Notes: generated from the sequence alone by a model not told the origin. DNA of 64,000 nt from Bacillus sp. AFS073361 (GCF_002567005.1 NZ_NUZU01000038.1:62001-126000), one strand, 5' to 3'. Positions 1 to 7,082 are shown, counted from the first letter of the stretch. Translations and numbers: made by a program.

Positions 1-546
1 AGTAATTACCCGATAATTTTTGGCAAGCGTTCGAACCCCATATTTTAATCCCAGCTTATTGACAGGATATGATTTAGCGCCCAGCGTCCATTGCTTGGTG
101 ACGACTCCATTAACAGGACTATGAATACGATGATAATGACTTGGGCTTAAATAAAGAATCATATATGTACCATGTATATATTTGGCTAATAACTCTTGGT
201 CGCCGAGCATTTCTTTAATGGAATACCTCTTGCCCTTGACCAGAATATCACTTGTTTCTGTAATTGGGCCAATATCTTCAATAACTGCATCCACAGGGCT
301 AACAACTGTTTCTTCGTTTTTATCAATTACTCTTGCTTCCTTTTTCAGTGTCCTAACAAATAAATCATGAAGAGTAGCATAGTCTGACAAATCCTTCTCC
401 GTTTCTTCTAAGTTTAAGTGATAAATCTTGGCGAAGGATGGTATCATAAAACGACTGACAGATGAACGAGCAAACCTTCTTAATATAACTGAAGTCCACC
501 TGCCATTGGTTAACTCAATCATGAAACGATAAAGACCTTGAATCAT
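1..546 (-). CDS. psd: Phosphatidylserine decarboxylase proenzyme, 3' part outside window
   Basis: Makes phosphatidylethanolamine by decarboxylating phosphatidylserine at the membrane; the family self-cleaves to form a pyruvoyl cofactor. The visible 182 codons begin MIQGLYRFMIELTNGRW and carry the family block SPSHYHRIHSPVNG near residues 134-147. The LGST-type self-cleavage site lies in the part beyond position 1, so activity cannot be judged. The start at 546 is preceded by a GGGGGT ribosome binding site. It diverges from pssA, which makes its substrate; in B. subtilis the two lie in one operon (known), so the head-to-head layout here is a variant. Identification is firm. Confidence 0.93.
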   Translation of the reverse strand, partial: MIQGLYRFMIELTNGRWTSVILRRFARSSVSRFMIPSFAKIYHLNLEETEKDLSDYATLHDLFVRTLKKEARVIDKNEETVVSPVDAVIEDIGPITETSDILVKGKRYSIKEMLGDQELLAKYIHGTYMILYLSPSHYHRIHSPVNGVVTKQWTLGAKSYPVNKLGLKYGVRTLAKNYRVIT

Positions 547-673
547 CGAACTACCCCCAAATAGTGTAAAAATACTCTTTACGAAAAGACATAAAACGCT
601 TAAAATTAAATAATATAGAATAAATTAACAAATTTGATTTCCCTTTTGGCTAAAAAAAGGAGTGATGTGGAGA

Positions 674-1213
674 ATGTTTTTATTGGACGTACTCGATCAA
701 ACAATAAAAAAACTTAAATCCCAAACAGCTAATGTACTCACCTTAACAAATTTATCGCTTGGCGGATTTGCAATTATATTCGGGCTTCATGGGAATCTAA
801 GATTAAGCTTGCTGTTAATTTTTATTGCGGCTTTGGCAGATCGTTTTGATGGCATGGTTGCACGAAAGTTTAATATCGAATCGGAATTAGGCAAACAGTT
901 AGATTCCATGAGTGATATTATATCATTTGGTGTAGCACCTGCACTATTACTATATCAAGGAATTTTACATGAATTTGGCGGACCGGGTTCATTTTTCACC
1001 GTTTTCTACATTGGTTGTGGTGCCTTCAGATTAGCACGCTTCAATATATCGGAAAGCAATGGATACTTTACAGGTTTACCCATTACCGCAGCAGGTTGCT
1101 TAGCAACTCTAAGCTACTTGGCCATTCCTTATATTCCATCGCAATCATTCTTATTCATAACCATCATTCTATCATTCCTTATGGTAAGTCCATTTAAACT
1201 GAAAAAAGTCTAA
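674..1213 (+). CDS. pssA: CDP-diacylglycerol--serine O-phosphatidyltransferase
   Basis: Transfers phosphatidate from CDP-diacylglycerol to serine, giving phosphatidylserine for Psd. The 179-residue product is a multi-pass membrane protein with the CDP-alcohol phosphatidyltransferase signature D..DG..AR....G...D...D, seen here as DRFDGMVARKF followed by LGKQLDSMSD around residues 56-80. Three starts lie close together (GTG 662, ATG 665, ATG 674). I chose 674 because AAAGGAG at 656-662 overlaps or sits too close to the other two. A hairpin terminator follows directly, so the gene is probably monocistronic. It diverges from psd with about 127 bp between the starts. Confidence 0.92.
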   Translation: MFLLDVLDQTIKKLKSQTANVLTLTNLSLGGFAIIFGLHGNLRLSLLLIFIAALADRFDGMVARKFNIESELGKQLDSMSDIISFGVAPALLLYQGILHEFGGPGSFFTVFYIGCGAFRLARFNISESNGYFTGLPITAAGCLATLSYLAIPYIPSQSFLFITIILSFLMVSPFKLKKV

Positions 1214-1228
1214 TTATTGAAACTTAAA

Positions 1229-1262
1229 GCATCCATCACTCCGACGATGGATGTTTTTTATT
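1229..1262 (+). terminator. Rho-independent terminator after pssA
   Basis: GCATCCATC pairs with GATGGATGT around an ACTCCGAC loop and is followed by TTTTTTA. It lies 16 bp after the pssA stop on the same strand. Confidence 0.8.
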
Positions 1263-1375
1263 TTCAAAAAAAATGTCTCTCAAATAAAAAAGTTTATGGA
1301 CAGACACAATTTCCCTTTTCCTTCATAGGAATTAATAATAGGCGAAATGGCCAAAAAAGACGGGGGTAGATGCGG

Positions 1376-2089
1376 ATGTCTGGAATCTTAACAGCTCTCG
1401 GATATTTAATGAAAGAATTTTTATTCCTTGTCTCCTATGTTAAAAATAATGCCTTTCCTCAACCCCTATCTGCTGCAGAAGAAAGAAAATATCTTCGCTT
1501 AATGGCAGAGGGGGATTCACATGCGCGTAATATGCTAATTGAACACAATTTGAGACTGGTCGCGCATATAGTCAAGAAATTCGAAAACACAGGGGAAGAC
1601 TCGGAAGATTTAATTTCGATTGGAACGATTGGGCTAATTAAAGCGATCGAGAGCTACTCAGAAGGAAAAGGAACTAAGCTAGCAACCTATGCTGCACGTT
1701 GTATCGAGAACGAAATTTTGATGCACTTACGGGCCCTTAAAAAAACAAAAAAAGATGTTTCCTTACATGATCCGATTGGTCAAGATAAGGAAGGAAACGA
1801 AATATCATTAATCGATGTACTAAAATCAGAATCCGAAGATGTGATTGATACCATTCAGTTGAACATGGAACTTGAGAAAGTAAAGAAATACATTGAAGTT
1901 CTCGATGACCGAGAAAAAGAAGTAATTGTCGGACGCTTCGGACTAGACCTGCAAAAGGAAAAAACACAACGAGAAATTGCGAAAGAATTAGGCATATCAA
2001 GAAGCTATGTCTCAAGAATTGAAAAACGCGCCTTAATGAAAATGTTCCATGAATTTTATCGGGCTGAAAAAGAAAAAAAGAAAAAATAA
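1376..2089 (+). CDS. sigK: RNA polymerase sporulation sigma factor SigK (pro-sigma-K), intact
   Basis: Late mother-cell sigma factor for spore coat and cortex genes. The 237-residue product has the family's N-terminal pro-sequence of 20 mostly hydrophobic residues ([20 protein letters not shown]) just before YVKNNAF, the known SpoIVFB cleavage position in B. subtilis. Region 2 ([38 protein letters not shown]) and the region 4 helix-turn-helix ([20 protein letters not shown]) are complete. ATG 1376 is preferred over ATG 1370 because the GGGGG at 1362-1366 then has 9-bp spacing. The reading frame is continuous, so there is no skin-like element to excise. Control presumably rests on sigma-E/SpoIIID transcription and on processing (established for the family). 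Confidence 0.97.
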   Translation: MSGILTALGYLMKEFLFLVSYVKNNAFPQPLSAAEERKYLRLMAEGDSHARNMLIEHNLRLVAHIVKKFENTGEDSEDLISIGTIGLIKAIESYSEGKGTKLATYAARCIENEILMHLRALKKTKKDVSLHDPIGQDKEGNEISLIDVLKSESEDVIDTIQLNMELEKVKKYIEVLDDREKEVIVGRFGLDLQKEKTQREIAKELGISRSYVSRIEKRALMKMFHEFYRAEKEKKKK

Positions 2090-2092
2090 AAA

Positions 2093-2240
2093 CAAAAAGC
2101 GTAAGCGCCCGTTTAGCGGCGTATGGACTGGAGCGCTCCAACCGAGATAAAGGAAACACGAAGAGCGATAGTGATTCGATGTTGACTTATCGTAGGGCGG
2201 AGAGCGAAGTACATTAGCCGCTGGGCGCTGGAGCTCGATT
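2093..2240 (+). repeat. Intergenic repeat element, about 150 bp, GC-richer than surroundings
   Basis: The stretch runs from AAGCGTAAGCGCC at the left to GGGCGCTGGAGCTCGATTC at the right, with inverted GCGCC/GGCGC ends and several inner short palindromes (GGAGCGCTCC). It has no open frame of its own. Its base composition differs from the AT-rich flanks. Shortened copies with the same ends appear at 15818-15846 and 24462-24484. Similar elements are, to my knowledge, scattered between genes in Bacillus chromosomes. It looks like a non-autonomous dispersed repeat; mobility is inferred. Confidence 0.7.
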
Positions 2241-2295
2241 CAGAGAACTATTTCAATTTATCCATAATAATTATTTTATAATTTTGTATATAACA

Positions 2296-2334
2296 GAAAA
2301 ACAGAGCCGAAAGTTTATTTCAGCTCTGTTTTTC
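2296..2334 (-). terminator. Terminator overlapping the 3' end of the propeller lipoprotein gene
   Basis: Read on the minus strand, AACAGAGCTGAAA pairs with TTTCGGCTCTGTT and is followed by TTTCTG. The left arm includes the last codons and the stop of the lipoprotein gene at 2315. Confidence 0.75.
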
Positions 2335-3292
2335 CATTCTGCATCGGATTATTCCATTTAACTCCACCATCTATTGACTCATAGATATCATTATTTATAG
2401 TGGTGAAAGCTATTTGCTTAGGATCTTGAGGATTAACTGCTAAGTAAGTGATTGGATTTTCATAATCAAGGAAGGGAATCTCGATATTTTTTTGTTCACC
2501 GGTAGCAGGATTAATCGTTTTTAATAATATGTTCTTGTTTTCCACACTTGAAAATAAAACTGATTCTCCGCTAAATGTAAGTGATGTTACCATGAATGGA
2601 TTGGTAACTTGTTTCATTGTATTTCCGTTATCGGTCGAATAATAAATACCAGACCGTGTCGGCATCGCGATGATATCCCCATTTTTCGGATGAACGGCAA
2701 TCCTCCCATAGGAATCCGCATTAAAATTCTTTAATGTACTATTTTTCCACGTGTTCCCATTATCCTTAGAATAGTTCAGGCCTTGGCCTAAGGTTTTTGC
2801 ATTTTGGTCTTCTTTAATAACATAGAGACCTTTTCCTGAATAACTTGCGCCCATGAAATGAAAAAGCGATTGACCGTAGAAGGATAGTTTACGGATAGTT
2901 TGTCCTTTATTGACACTTTGAATGATACCAAGCGGGTCCTTTAATCCCGATCCTTTTTGCGGATGTCCGCTTGCAATAAAACCAGTGCTTACCGCTTGAA
3001 AACTATAGTATTCATGTTGGTTCGTTGTTGTTTCAAACCAATTTGAACCGTTAAACATTTTTAAGCCCTTATCGGTCGCAACGTATAAAGCAAAATCATT
3101 TCCTGGATAACCAATACCAAGAATCTGACCTACTTTTAATGATTTTGCTTGAATAATATCATAGGTGACCTTTTCTTTCTTTTCTAGTTGTGGCTGCTGC
3201 TTTTGTTCTTGGGTTGTGTCTTGGCAACCTGAGGCCACTAGCAACATGATTCCAATCAACATTGCAAGAAAGACTTTCATTGTTTTCTTCAC
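2315..3292 (-). CDS. Secreted beta-propeller lipoprotein (BNR/sialidase-like fold, F510_1955-type)
   Basis: Predicted lipoprotein of 325 residues. A basic N-terminus and a hydrophobic stretch end in the lipobox VASGC, so the mature protein should begin at Cys23 and be anchored outside the membrane. The rest carries repeated Asp-box-like motifs (SKDNGNTWKN, STDNGNTMKQ, SIDGGVKWNN) typical of BNR/sialidase-like propellers. No glycosidase catalytic set is evident, so enzymatic activity is not claimed. Start is GTG 3292 with GGAGG seven bases upstream. It lies 35 bp downstream of an OmpR-type regulator and is probably cotranscribed with it. Function unknown; it may be a ligand-binding or sensing partner. 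Confidence 0.8.
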   Translation of the reverse strand: MKKTMKVFLAMLIGIMLLVASGCQDTTQEQKQQPQLEKKEKVTYDIIQAKSLKVGQILGIGYPGNDFALYVATDKGLKMFNGSNWFETTTNQHEYYSFQAVSTGFIASGHPQKGSGLKDPLGIIQSVNKGQTIRKLSFYGQSLFHFMGASYSGKGLYVIKEDQNAKTLGQGLNYSKDNGNTWKNSTLKNFNADSYGRIAVHPKNGDIIAMPTRSGIYYSTDNGNTMKQVTNPFMVTSLTFSGESVLFSSVENKNILLKTINPATGEQKNIEIPFLDYENPITYLAVNPQDPKQIAFTTINNDIYESIDGGVKWNNPMQNGKTELK

Positions 3293-3327
3293 TTTTTTCC
3301 CTCCATACTAAACTATGAGGTATTCAC

Positions 3328-4011
3328 TTATGAATCCTTATCCATCCACTTATACCCCAGTCCCCATACGGTTGTCAAATATTCATCAACTGGAAATCCC
3401 GTTTTTCGTAATTTATCTCGTAAATTACGAACATGGGAATCAATTGTCCGGTCTTCTGCCTGAGCCGCATAACCCCAGATTGTTGTCAATAAGTGTTCAC
3501 GGGTAAACACTTTATTCTGATTTTTTAGGAAAAGCGCTAATAAAGCAAATTCTTTTGGTGTTACAGGGATTTGCTGATTATTGAAAACAACACTGAAAGA
3601 GTCCTCGTTCAATTCAAGACCCTTAAAGTCAATCAATCCTGTAAAACCTGTTTTTCTTCTTAAAACGGCGTCAATACGAGCAAGTAATTCTTCTTCATCA
3701 AAGGGTTTTGAAATATAGTCATCTGCCCCCATGTTTAAACCCTTTACAATATCATTTTTTTCACTTCGTGCGGTTAGCATGATGATTGGGATGTCCCAGT
3801 GTTTTCGAATTTCCTGACATGCTTCCCAACCCTCCATTTCAGGCATCATTACATCTAACAAAATGATTTCTGCTTTTTTCTCTTCTTGCAAATAATGAAT
3901 TGCCTGACGAGCAGTGGTCATTTTTATGCAGGTATATCCCTTGGGAGTTAGATAAAGGGAAAGTAAATCTAACATTCTTGGTTCATCGTCTACGAGTAGT
4001 ATTTTTTTCAC
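3328..4011 (-). CDS. OmpR/PhoB-family response regulator lacking an adjacent kinase gene
   Basis: DNA-binding response regulator of 227 residues. The receiver domain (about residues 1-120) has the acidic pair D8/D9, the phospho-acceptor D53 in LLDVMMP, the Thr of MLTAR and the Lys of SKPF, so it should be phosphorylatable. The C-terminal half is a winged helix (VTPKEFALLALFL, DSHVRNLRDKLRK, VWGLGYKW). Start is GTG 4011 with GGAG nine bases upstream. Such genes usually sit beside a histidine kinase; none is present here or elsewhere in the window. The next gene downstream is the propeller lipoprotein. Its targets cannot be told from sequence. Confidence 0.9.
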   Translation of the reverse strand: MKKILLVDDEPRMLDLLSLYLTPKGYTCIKMTTARQAIHYLQEEKKAEIILLDVMMPEMEGWEACQEIRKHWDIPIIMLTARSEKNDIVKGLNMGADDYISKPFDEEELLARIDAVLRRKTGFTGLIDFKGLELNEDSFSVVFNNQQIPVTPKEFALLALFLKNQNKVFTREHLLTTIWGYAAQAEDRTIDSHVRNLRDKLRKTGFPVDEYLTTVWGLGYKWMDKDS

Positions 4012-4096
4012 GAACTTCCACTCCCATAAATAGAAATCTAGATTTAAATTATACTATATACCAACTAATACAAATATGAAGATAATAGTAATTTCC

Positions 4097-4129
4097 TACG
4101 CTTTCGACCTATTCTTCGGAAAGCGTAGT
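4097..4129. other. Isolated hairpin between the response regulator and the peptidase gene
   Basis: CTACGCTTTC pairs with GAAAGCGTAG around a 13-base loop. The hairpin lies upstream of both divergent genes, so it does not terminate either. It could be part of a 5' leader or a leftover terminator; no U-tract is convincing on either strand. Confidence 0.5.
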
Positions 4130-4193
4130 TTATAGAATTTTTAGAAAGAAATTTATATAATTATATTGTAAATACATAAAGGGGGTATATAGA

Positions 4194-5990
4194 TTGACAA
4201 CCACTCCATATTTAGATGTTTGGGACCTAGACGCAATTTTTAAAGGTGGCAGTGAATCCGCTGAATTTGCAGACCATTTAATCCTCACCTCAGAAATAAT
4301 TGAGCTATTCCAATCAAAAGTGAATAACTGGTCACCACTCAATGCAATTGAGGATGCAAAACTCTTGAAAGAATTACTTGAGGACTTTGAGCATGCTGCT
4401 AAAAAGCTGCGTCAGGCAGGTGCCTTTGTTGGGTGTTTGCAGGCACAAAATACAGACGATAAAAAGGCATACTACTTGGACTCGAAAGTAACCAGCTTAA
4501 GTGCTGCCTTTCAAACAGCTCTTAGTAAGTTTGACATTTCATTAACATCGATCACTGATGAAGTTTGGACGAAACTGTTAGCGGATGAACAATTAAATGT
4601 ACTTTCTTACATATTAACGGAACGGCGTGAACGTGCAAAAGATAAACTCTCTAAAGAAGAAGAAGCATTAATTAGCGCCCTTGGTGTGGATGGTTATCAT
4701 AGTTGGGGTCAGTTGTATGATTTAATCGTTGGAAAAATAAAAATCCCTTTTAACGAAAACGGAGAAGAGAAACAACTGTCCGTCGGTCAGGCTTTCAACA
4801 AATTTTCAAGCCCTGACAGAGATATCCGCGCAGCAATCTTTGCGAATTGGGAGAAGGCTTGGGGAGAACAGGCTGATTTGTTAGCCAAAACCCTTAATCA
4901 CCTTTCTGGCTTTCGTTTAAATGTTTACCAGAAAAGAGGCTGGGAGGATATATTGAAAGAGCCGCTTAGCATTAACCGTATGGAAAAGGGTACGCTGGAA
5001 ACCATGTGGGCAGTCATTTCGGATAACAAACAAAAGCTCGTTAAGTATTTAGATCGGAAAGCATCGCTCTTAGGTATTGAAAAATTGAGCTGGTACGATT
5101 TAGATGCCCCATTGGGAAAAACGGCTTCAAAGGTTACTTATCAAGAGGGAGCTCAATTTATCGAACAGAACTTCGCGATTTTTGGAGAGAAAATGGCTTC
5201 TTTTGCTCGAAAAGCATTTGAAGAGCGATGGATTGAGGGGGAAGATCGACCTGGAAAAGCACCTGGCGGTTTTTGTACTTTCTTTCCGGAAAGTAATCAG
5301 TCTCGTATTTTCATGACTTACTCAGGAACACCATCAAACGTTTCAACATTAGCACATGAACTAGGTCATGGCTTCCACACATTTGCCATGAAGGGTGTCC
5401 ATCATCTCAACCGAAATTATGCGATGAATGTCGCTGAAACAGCTTCAACCTTTGCTGAAATGATTGTTGCAGATGCTGCCGTGAAAAATGCGAAGGATAT
5501 GGAAGAAAAACTTGTTCTTTTAGATGACAAAATCCAAAGAACAGTTGCCTTATTGATGAATATTCATGCGCGCTTCTTATTCGAAACACGTTTTTATGCG
5601 GAAAGAAAACAAGGTCCTGTTGCGGTGGAACGTTTAAATGAGTTAATGCTTGAAGCTCAAAAAATAGCCTATAACGATGCATTAGAAGAGTATCATCCAT
5701 TATTCTGGGCTTCAAAACTACATTTCTTTATTACTGGGGTTCCATTTTATAATTTTCCGTATACATTCGGTTTCCTTTTCTCACTTGGCATTTATGCACA
5801 GGCGCTAGAGGAAGGCAAAGGTTATGAAGAAAAGTACATTGCCCTGTTAAGGGATACAGCATCCATGTCAGTCGAAGACCTTGCAAAGAAACATTTACAG
5901 GTTGATTTAACTCAGCCAGAATTCTGGGAAAAAGCCGTTCAAATTTGTCTTGATGATATTGATGAGTTCTTAATGTTAACAGATAAATAA
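4194..5990 (+). CDS. M3-family oligoendopeptidase (PepF-like)
   Basis: Cytoplasmic zinc metallopeptidase of 598 residues that in this family degrades short peptides. The zinc site HELGH is at residues 388-392, with the third ligand likely E415 in NVAETAS. The family's C-terminal catalytic block, rich in Tyr/Phe (FYNFPYTFGFLFSLGIY), is also present. The start is TTG 4194 with GGGGG at 4181-4185 (8-bp spacing), giving MTTTPYLDVWDLD, a normal N-terminus for the family. It stands alone, with a strong bidirectional terminator directly after it. PepF/YjbG-type and M3B-type annotations are both possible; the exact substrate range is unknown. Confidence 0.93.
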   Translation: MTTTPYLDVWDLDAIFKGGSESAEFADHLILTSEIIELFQSKVNNWSPLNAIEDAKLLKELLEDFEHAAKKLRQAGAFVGCLQAQNTDDKKAYYLDSKVTSLSAAFQTALSKFDISLTSITDEVWTKLLADEQLNVLSYILTERRERAKDKLSKEEEALISALGVDGYHSWGQLYDLIVGKIKIPFNENGEEKQLSVGQAFNKFSSPDRDIRAAIFANWEKAWGEQADLLAKTLNHLSGFRLNVYQKRGWEDILKEPLSINRMEKGTLETMWAVISDNKQKLVKYLDRKASLLGIEKLSWYDLDAPLGKTASKVTYQEGAQFIEQNFAIFGEKMASFARKAFEERWIEGEDRPGKAPGGFCTFFPESNQSRIFMTYSGTPSNVSTLAHELGHGFHTFAMKGVHHLNRNYAMNVAETASTFAEMIVADAAVKNAKDMEEKLVLLDDKIQRTVALLMNIHARFLFETRFYAERKQGPVAVERLNELMLEAQKIAYNDALEEYHPLFWASKLHFFITGVPFYNFPYTFGFLFSLGIYAQALEEGKGYEEKYIALLRDTASMSVEDLAKKHLQVDLTQPEFWEKAVQICLDDIDEFLMLTDK

Positions 5991-6000
5991 GGAAAAATAA

Positions 6001-6030
6001 AAGCATCGACCGATTGGTGTGGTCGATGCT
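6001..6030. terminator. Terminator shared by the peptidase gene and the small-peptide cluster
   Basis: AGCATCGACC pairs with GGTCGATGCT around GATTGGTGT. The stem is followed by TACTTTT on the plus strand and by TTTTATTTTT on the minus strand, so it can stop transcripts from both sides. Confidence 0.8.
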
Positions 6031-6035
6031 TACTT

Positions 6036-6113
6036 TTATTCTACACTAAGTTCAGCTGAAATTACGCAGCTGATTGCCGCAGTAATGACGATTGCCATCA
6101 CAACCATGAACAT
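6036..6113 (-). CDS. Putative 25-residue single-span membrane peptide
   Basis: Short gene for 25 residues beginning MFMVVMAIVITAAISCVI and ending AELSVE. Residues 2-19 are almost entirely hydrophobic with one Cys at 16, and the C-terminal tail carries two Glu, so a single membrane span is predicted. The start has a strong AAGGGGTGGAG ribosome binding site a few bases upstream, and the stop lies a few bases before the shared terminator. This is good circumstantial evidence for a real gene. I do not recognise the family. It is the last gene of the small-ORF cluster on the minus strand. Confidence 0.55.
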   Translation of the reverse strand: MFMVVMAIVITAAISCVISAELSVE

Positions 6114-6248
6114 ACTCTCCACCCCTTAGATAGATCCTGTTCTTTCTAATTTGAATTTATCATATTTTCACAGTATCTACCGGGGGGAAATTCGAACTTT
6201 TTGTTAACAAAAAATTTAGGCTATTAGCAGTAATATTTACCTATGATA

Positions 6249-6311
6249 TCATTTTGAACTTTTTTTCTTTGATTTAAAGAATAGCGACAATAATAAGATA
6301 TGGAGCGGCAT
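6249..6311 (-). CDS. Truncated YrzI-like peptide, 20 residues
   Basis: Encodes MPLHILLLSLFFKSKKKSSK. The pattern M-x-L-x-I-L-hydrophobic-F-K-basic matches the first 14-16 residues of the two complete YrzI paralogues just upstream (MTLNILFFTITFKK), but the conserved C-terminal QEMVEKLYEQNKD block is missing. The ribosome binding site AGGAGGTAACG before ATG 6311 is excellent. It is either a shortened paralogue that is still translated or a decaying copy. Function unknown. Confidence 0.5.
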   Translation of the reverse strand: MPLHILLLSLFFKSKKKSSK

Positions 6312-6339
6312 CTCGTTACCTCCTAATTTTTATTCTCAG

Positions 6340-6402
6340 CTAGGTGGTATCCTTCATAATCCAGAAACTTGCACCCCGACCTTGCATTACTAAACACTTC
6401 AT
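6340..6402 (-). CDS. Possible 20-residue peptide between YrzI paralogues
   Basis: Encodes MKCLVMQGRGASFWIMKDTT from ATG 6402, preceded by AAAGGTGG at a suitable distance. It shows no similarity to YrzI and no membrane segment. The only support is the ribosome binding site and its place between other small genes on the same strand, so it may be a leader peptide or chance. Confidence 0.25.
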   Translation of the reverse strand: MKCLVMQGRGASFWIMKDTT

Positions 6403-6441
6403 ATATAAAACCACCTTTCTTTTTATCAAATTTATTGCTAA

Positions 6442-6582
6442 TTACATGCTGCGGAACATGGATGCTTGACGGTCCTTGTTTTGTTCATAAAGCTTCTCAA
6501 CCATTTCTTGATGAATAGCTTCTTCTGTACTTACTTTTCTTTTCTTAATCGTAATCGAAAAGAAGATAATATTTAGAGTCAT
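6442..6582 (-). CDS. yrzI: YrzI-family small protein, copy A
   Basis: Small protein of 46 residues of the Bacillus YrzI family, for which a sporulation role has been proposed but not shown. It starts MTLNIIFFSITIKKRKV, a short hydrophobic segment followed by a basic patch, and contains the block QEMVEKLYEQNKD. It matches copy B at 33 of 46 positions. AAGGAAG precedes ATG 6582. No terminator separates it from copy B, so the two are probably cotranscribed. The E-I-x-x-E-like motif noted in some family members as similar to a GPR protease site is not kept here (KVSTEE). Confidence 0.85.
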   Translation of the reverse strand: MTLNIIFFSITIKKRKVSTEEAIHQEMVEKLYEQNKDRQASMFRSM

Positions 6583-6627
6583 TTCGGTACACTTCCTTTG
6601 TTTTTAGCTTTTAATTAAGGATTTCCA

Positions 6628-6768
6628 TTACATATAGCGGTACATGGAAATTTGTTTATCCTTGTTTTGTTCATAAAGCTTTTCAACCATTTCCTGGTTT
6701 GCAGCCTCTTGAAGACTGATCTCCCGTTTTTTGAATGTAATCGTGAAGAAGAGTATGTTCAGGGTCAT
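6628..6768 (-). CDS. yrzI: YrzI-family small protein, copy B
   Basis: Second 46-residue YrzI paralogue, starting MTLNILFFTITFKKREI and sharing the QEMVEKLYEQNKD block with copy A. It retains an EISLQE stretch, close to the E-I-x-x-E pattern that family descriptions compare with germination-protease sites in small acid-soluble spore proteins. AAAGGAGGTGG lies just upstream of ATG 6768. It is the first gene of the array, after a region holding two minus-strand terminators. Tandem YrzI arrays are known in the B. cereus group; here two full and one short copy are found. Confidence 0.87.
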   Translation of the reverse strand: MTLNILFFTITFKKREISLQEAANQEMVEKLYEQNKDKQISMYRYM

Positions 6769-6861
6769 GTGGTACCACCTCCTTTAAATAATTTTTAATT
6801 ACACAGTCACAACAAATTTAATTTATGCAGCACATATCCAAAATGCTCTCAAAAAGGGCAC

Positions 6862-6891
6862 AAAAAGACCGCAGAAGATTATCCCCTGCGG
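6862..6891 (-). terminator. Rho-independent terminator (second of a tandem pair)
   Basis: On the minus strand, CCGCAG pairs with CTGCGG around a GGGGATAATCTT-type loop and is followed by TCTTTTTGTG. It is almost a copy of the hairpin at 6911-6942 and insulates the yrzI genes from upstream transcription. Confidence 0.7.
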
Positions 6892-6910
6892 ATTGGTGAT
6901 TTTTAGGCAC

Positions 6911-6942
6911 AAAAATACCGCAAAGGATCATTCTCCCTGCGG
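6911..6942 (-). terminator. Rho-independent terminator (first of a tandem pair)
   Basis: On the minus strand, CCGCAG(GGAG) pairs with (TCC)TTTGCGG and is followed by TATTTTTGTG. It lies 21 bp after the stop of the 39-residue peptide gene. Confidence 0.7.
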
Positions 6943-6962
6943 CATGGATATGTATGGGTAAC

Positions 6963-7082
6963 TTAACGTAATCTTAAGCAATCCATTCCAGTCGGGTCGA
7001 ATGTTTGATATTCATATACAGTTGTAGATGCTAAAGTCCTGCCCATTGGTGCAACAATCTTACGAGTTAAAGTTAACATCAT
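6963..7082 (-). CDS. Uncharacterised 39-residue peptide
   Basis: Encodes MMLTLTRKIVAPMGRTLAST (first 20 residues), ending TGMDCLRLR. The first half is basic and mildly amphipathic, and there is no clear membrane span. The ribosome binding site is a perfect AGGAGGT eight bases before ATG 7082, and two tandem terminators follow, so it looks like a real, separately transcribed gene. It lies between mccB and the yrzI array. I do not recognise the family. Confidence 0.6.
   Translation of the reverse strand: MMLTLTRKIVAPMGRTLASTTVYEYQTFDPTGMDCLRLR

Noticed and set aside
1737-2159. 140-codon minus-strand frame opposite sigK
   Set aside because: Antisense shadow that runs out of sigK into the repeat; no start signals.
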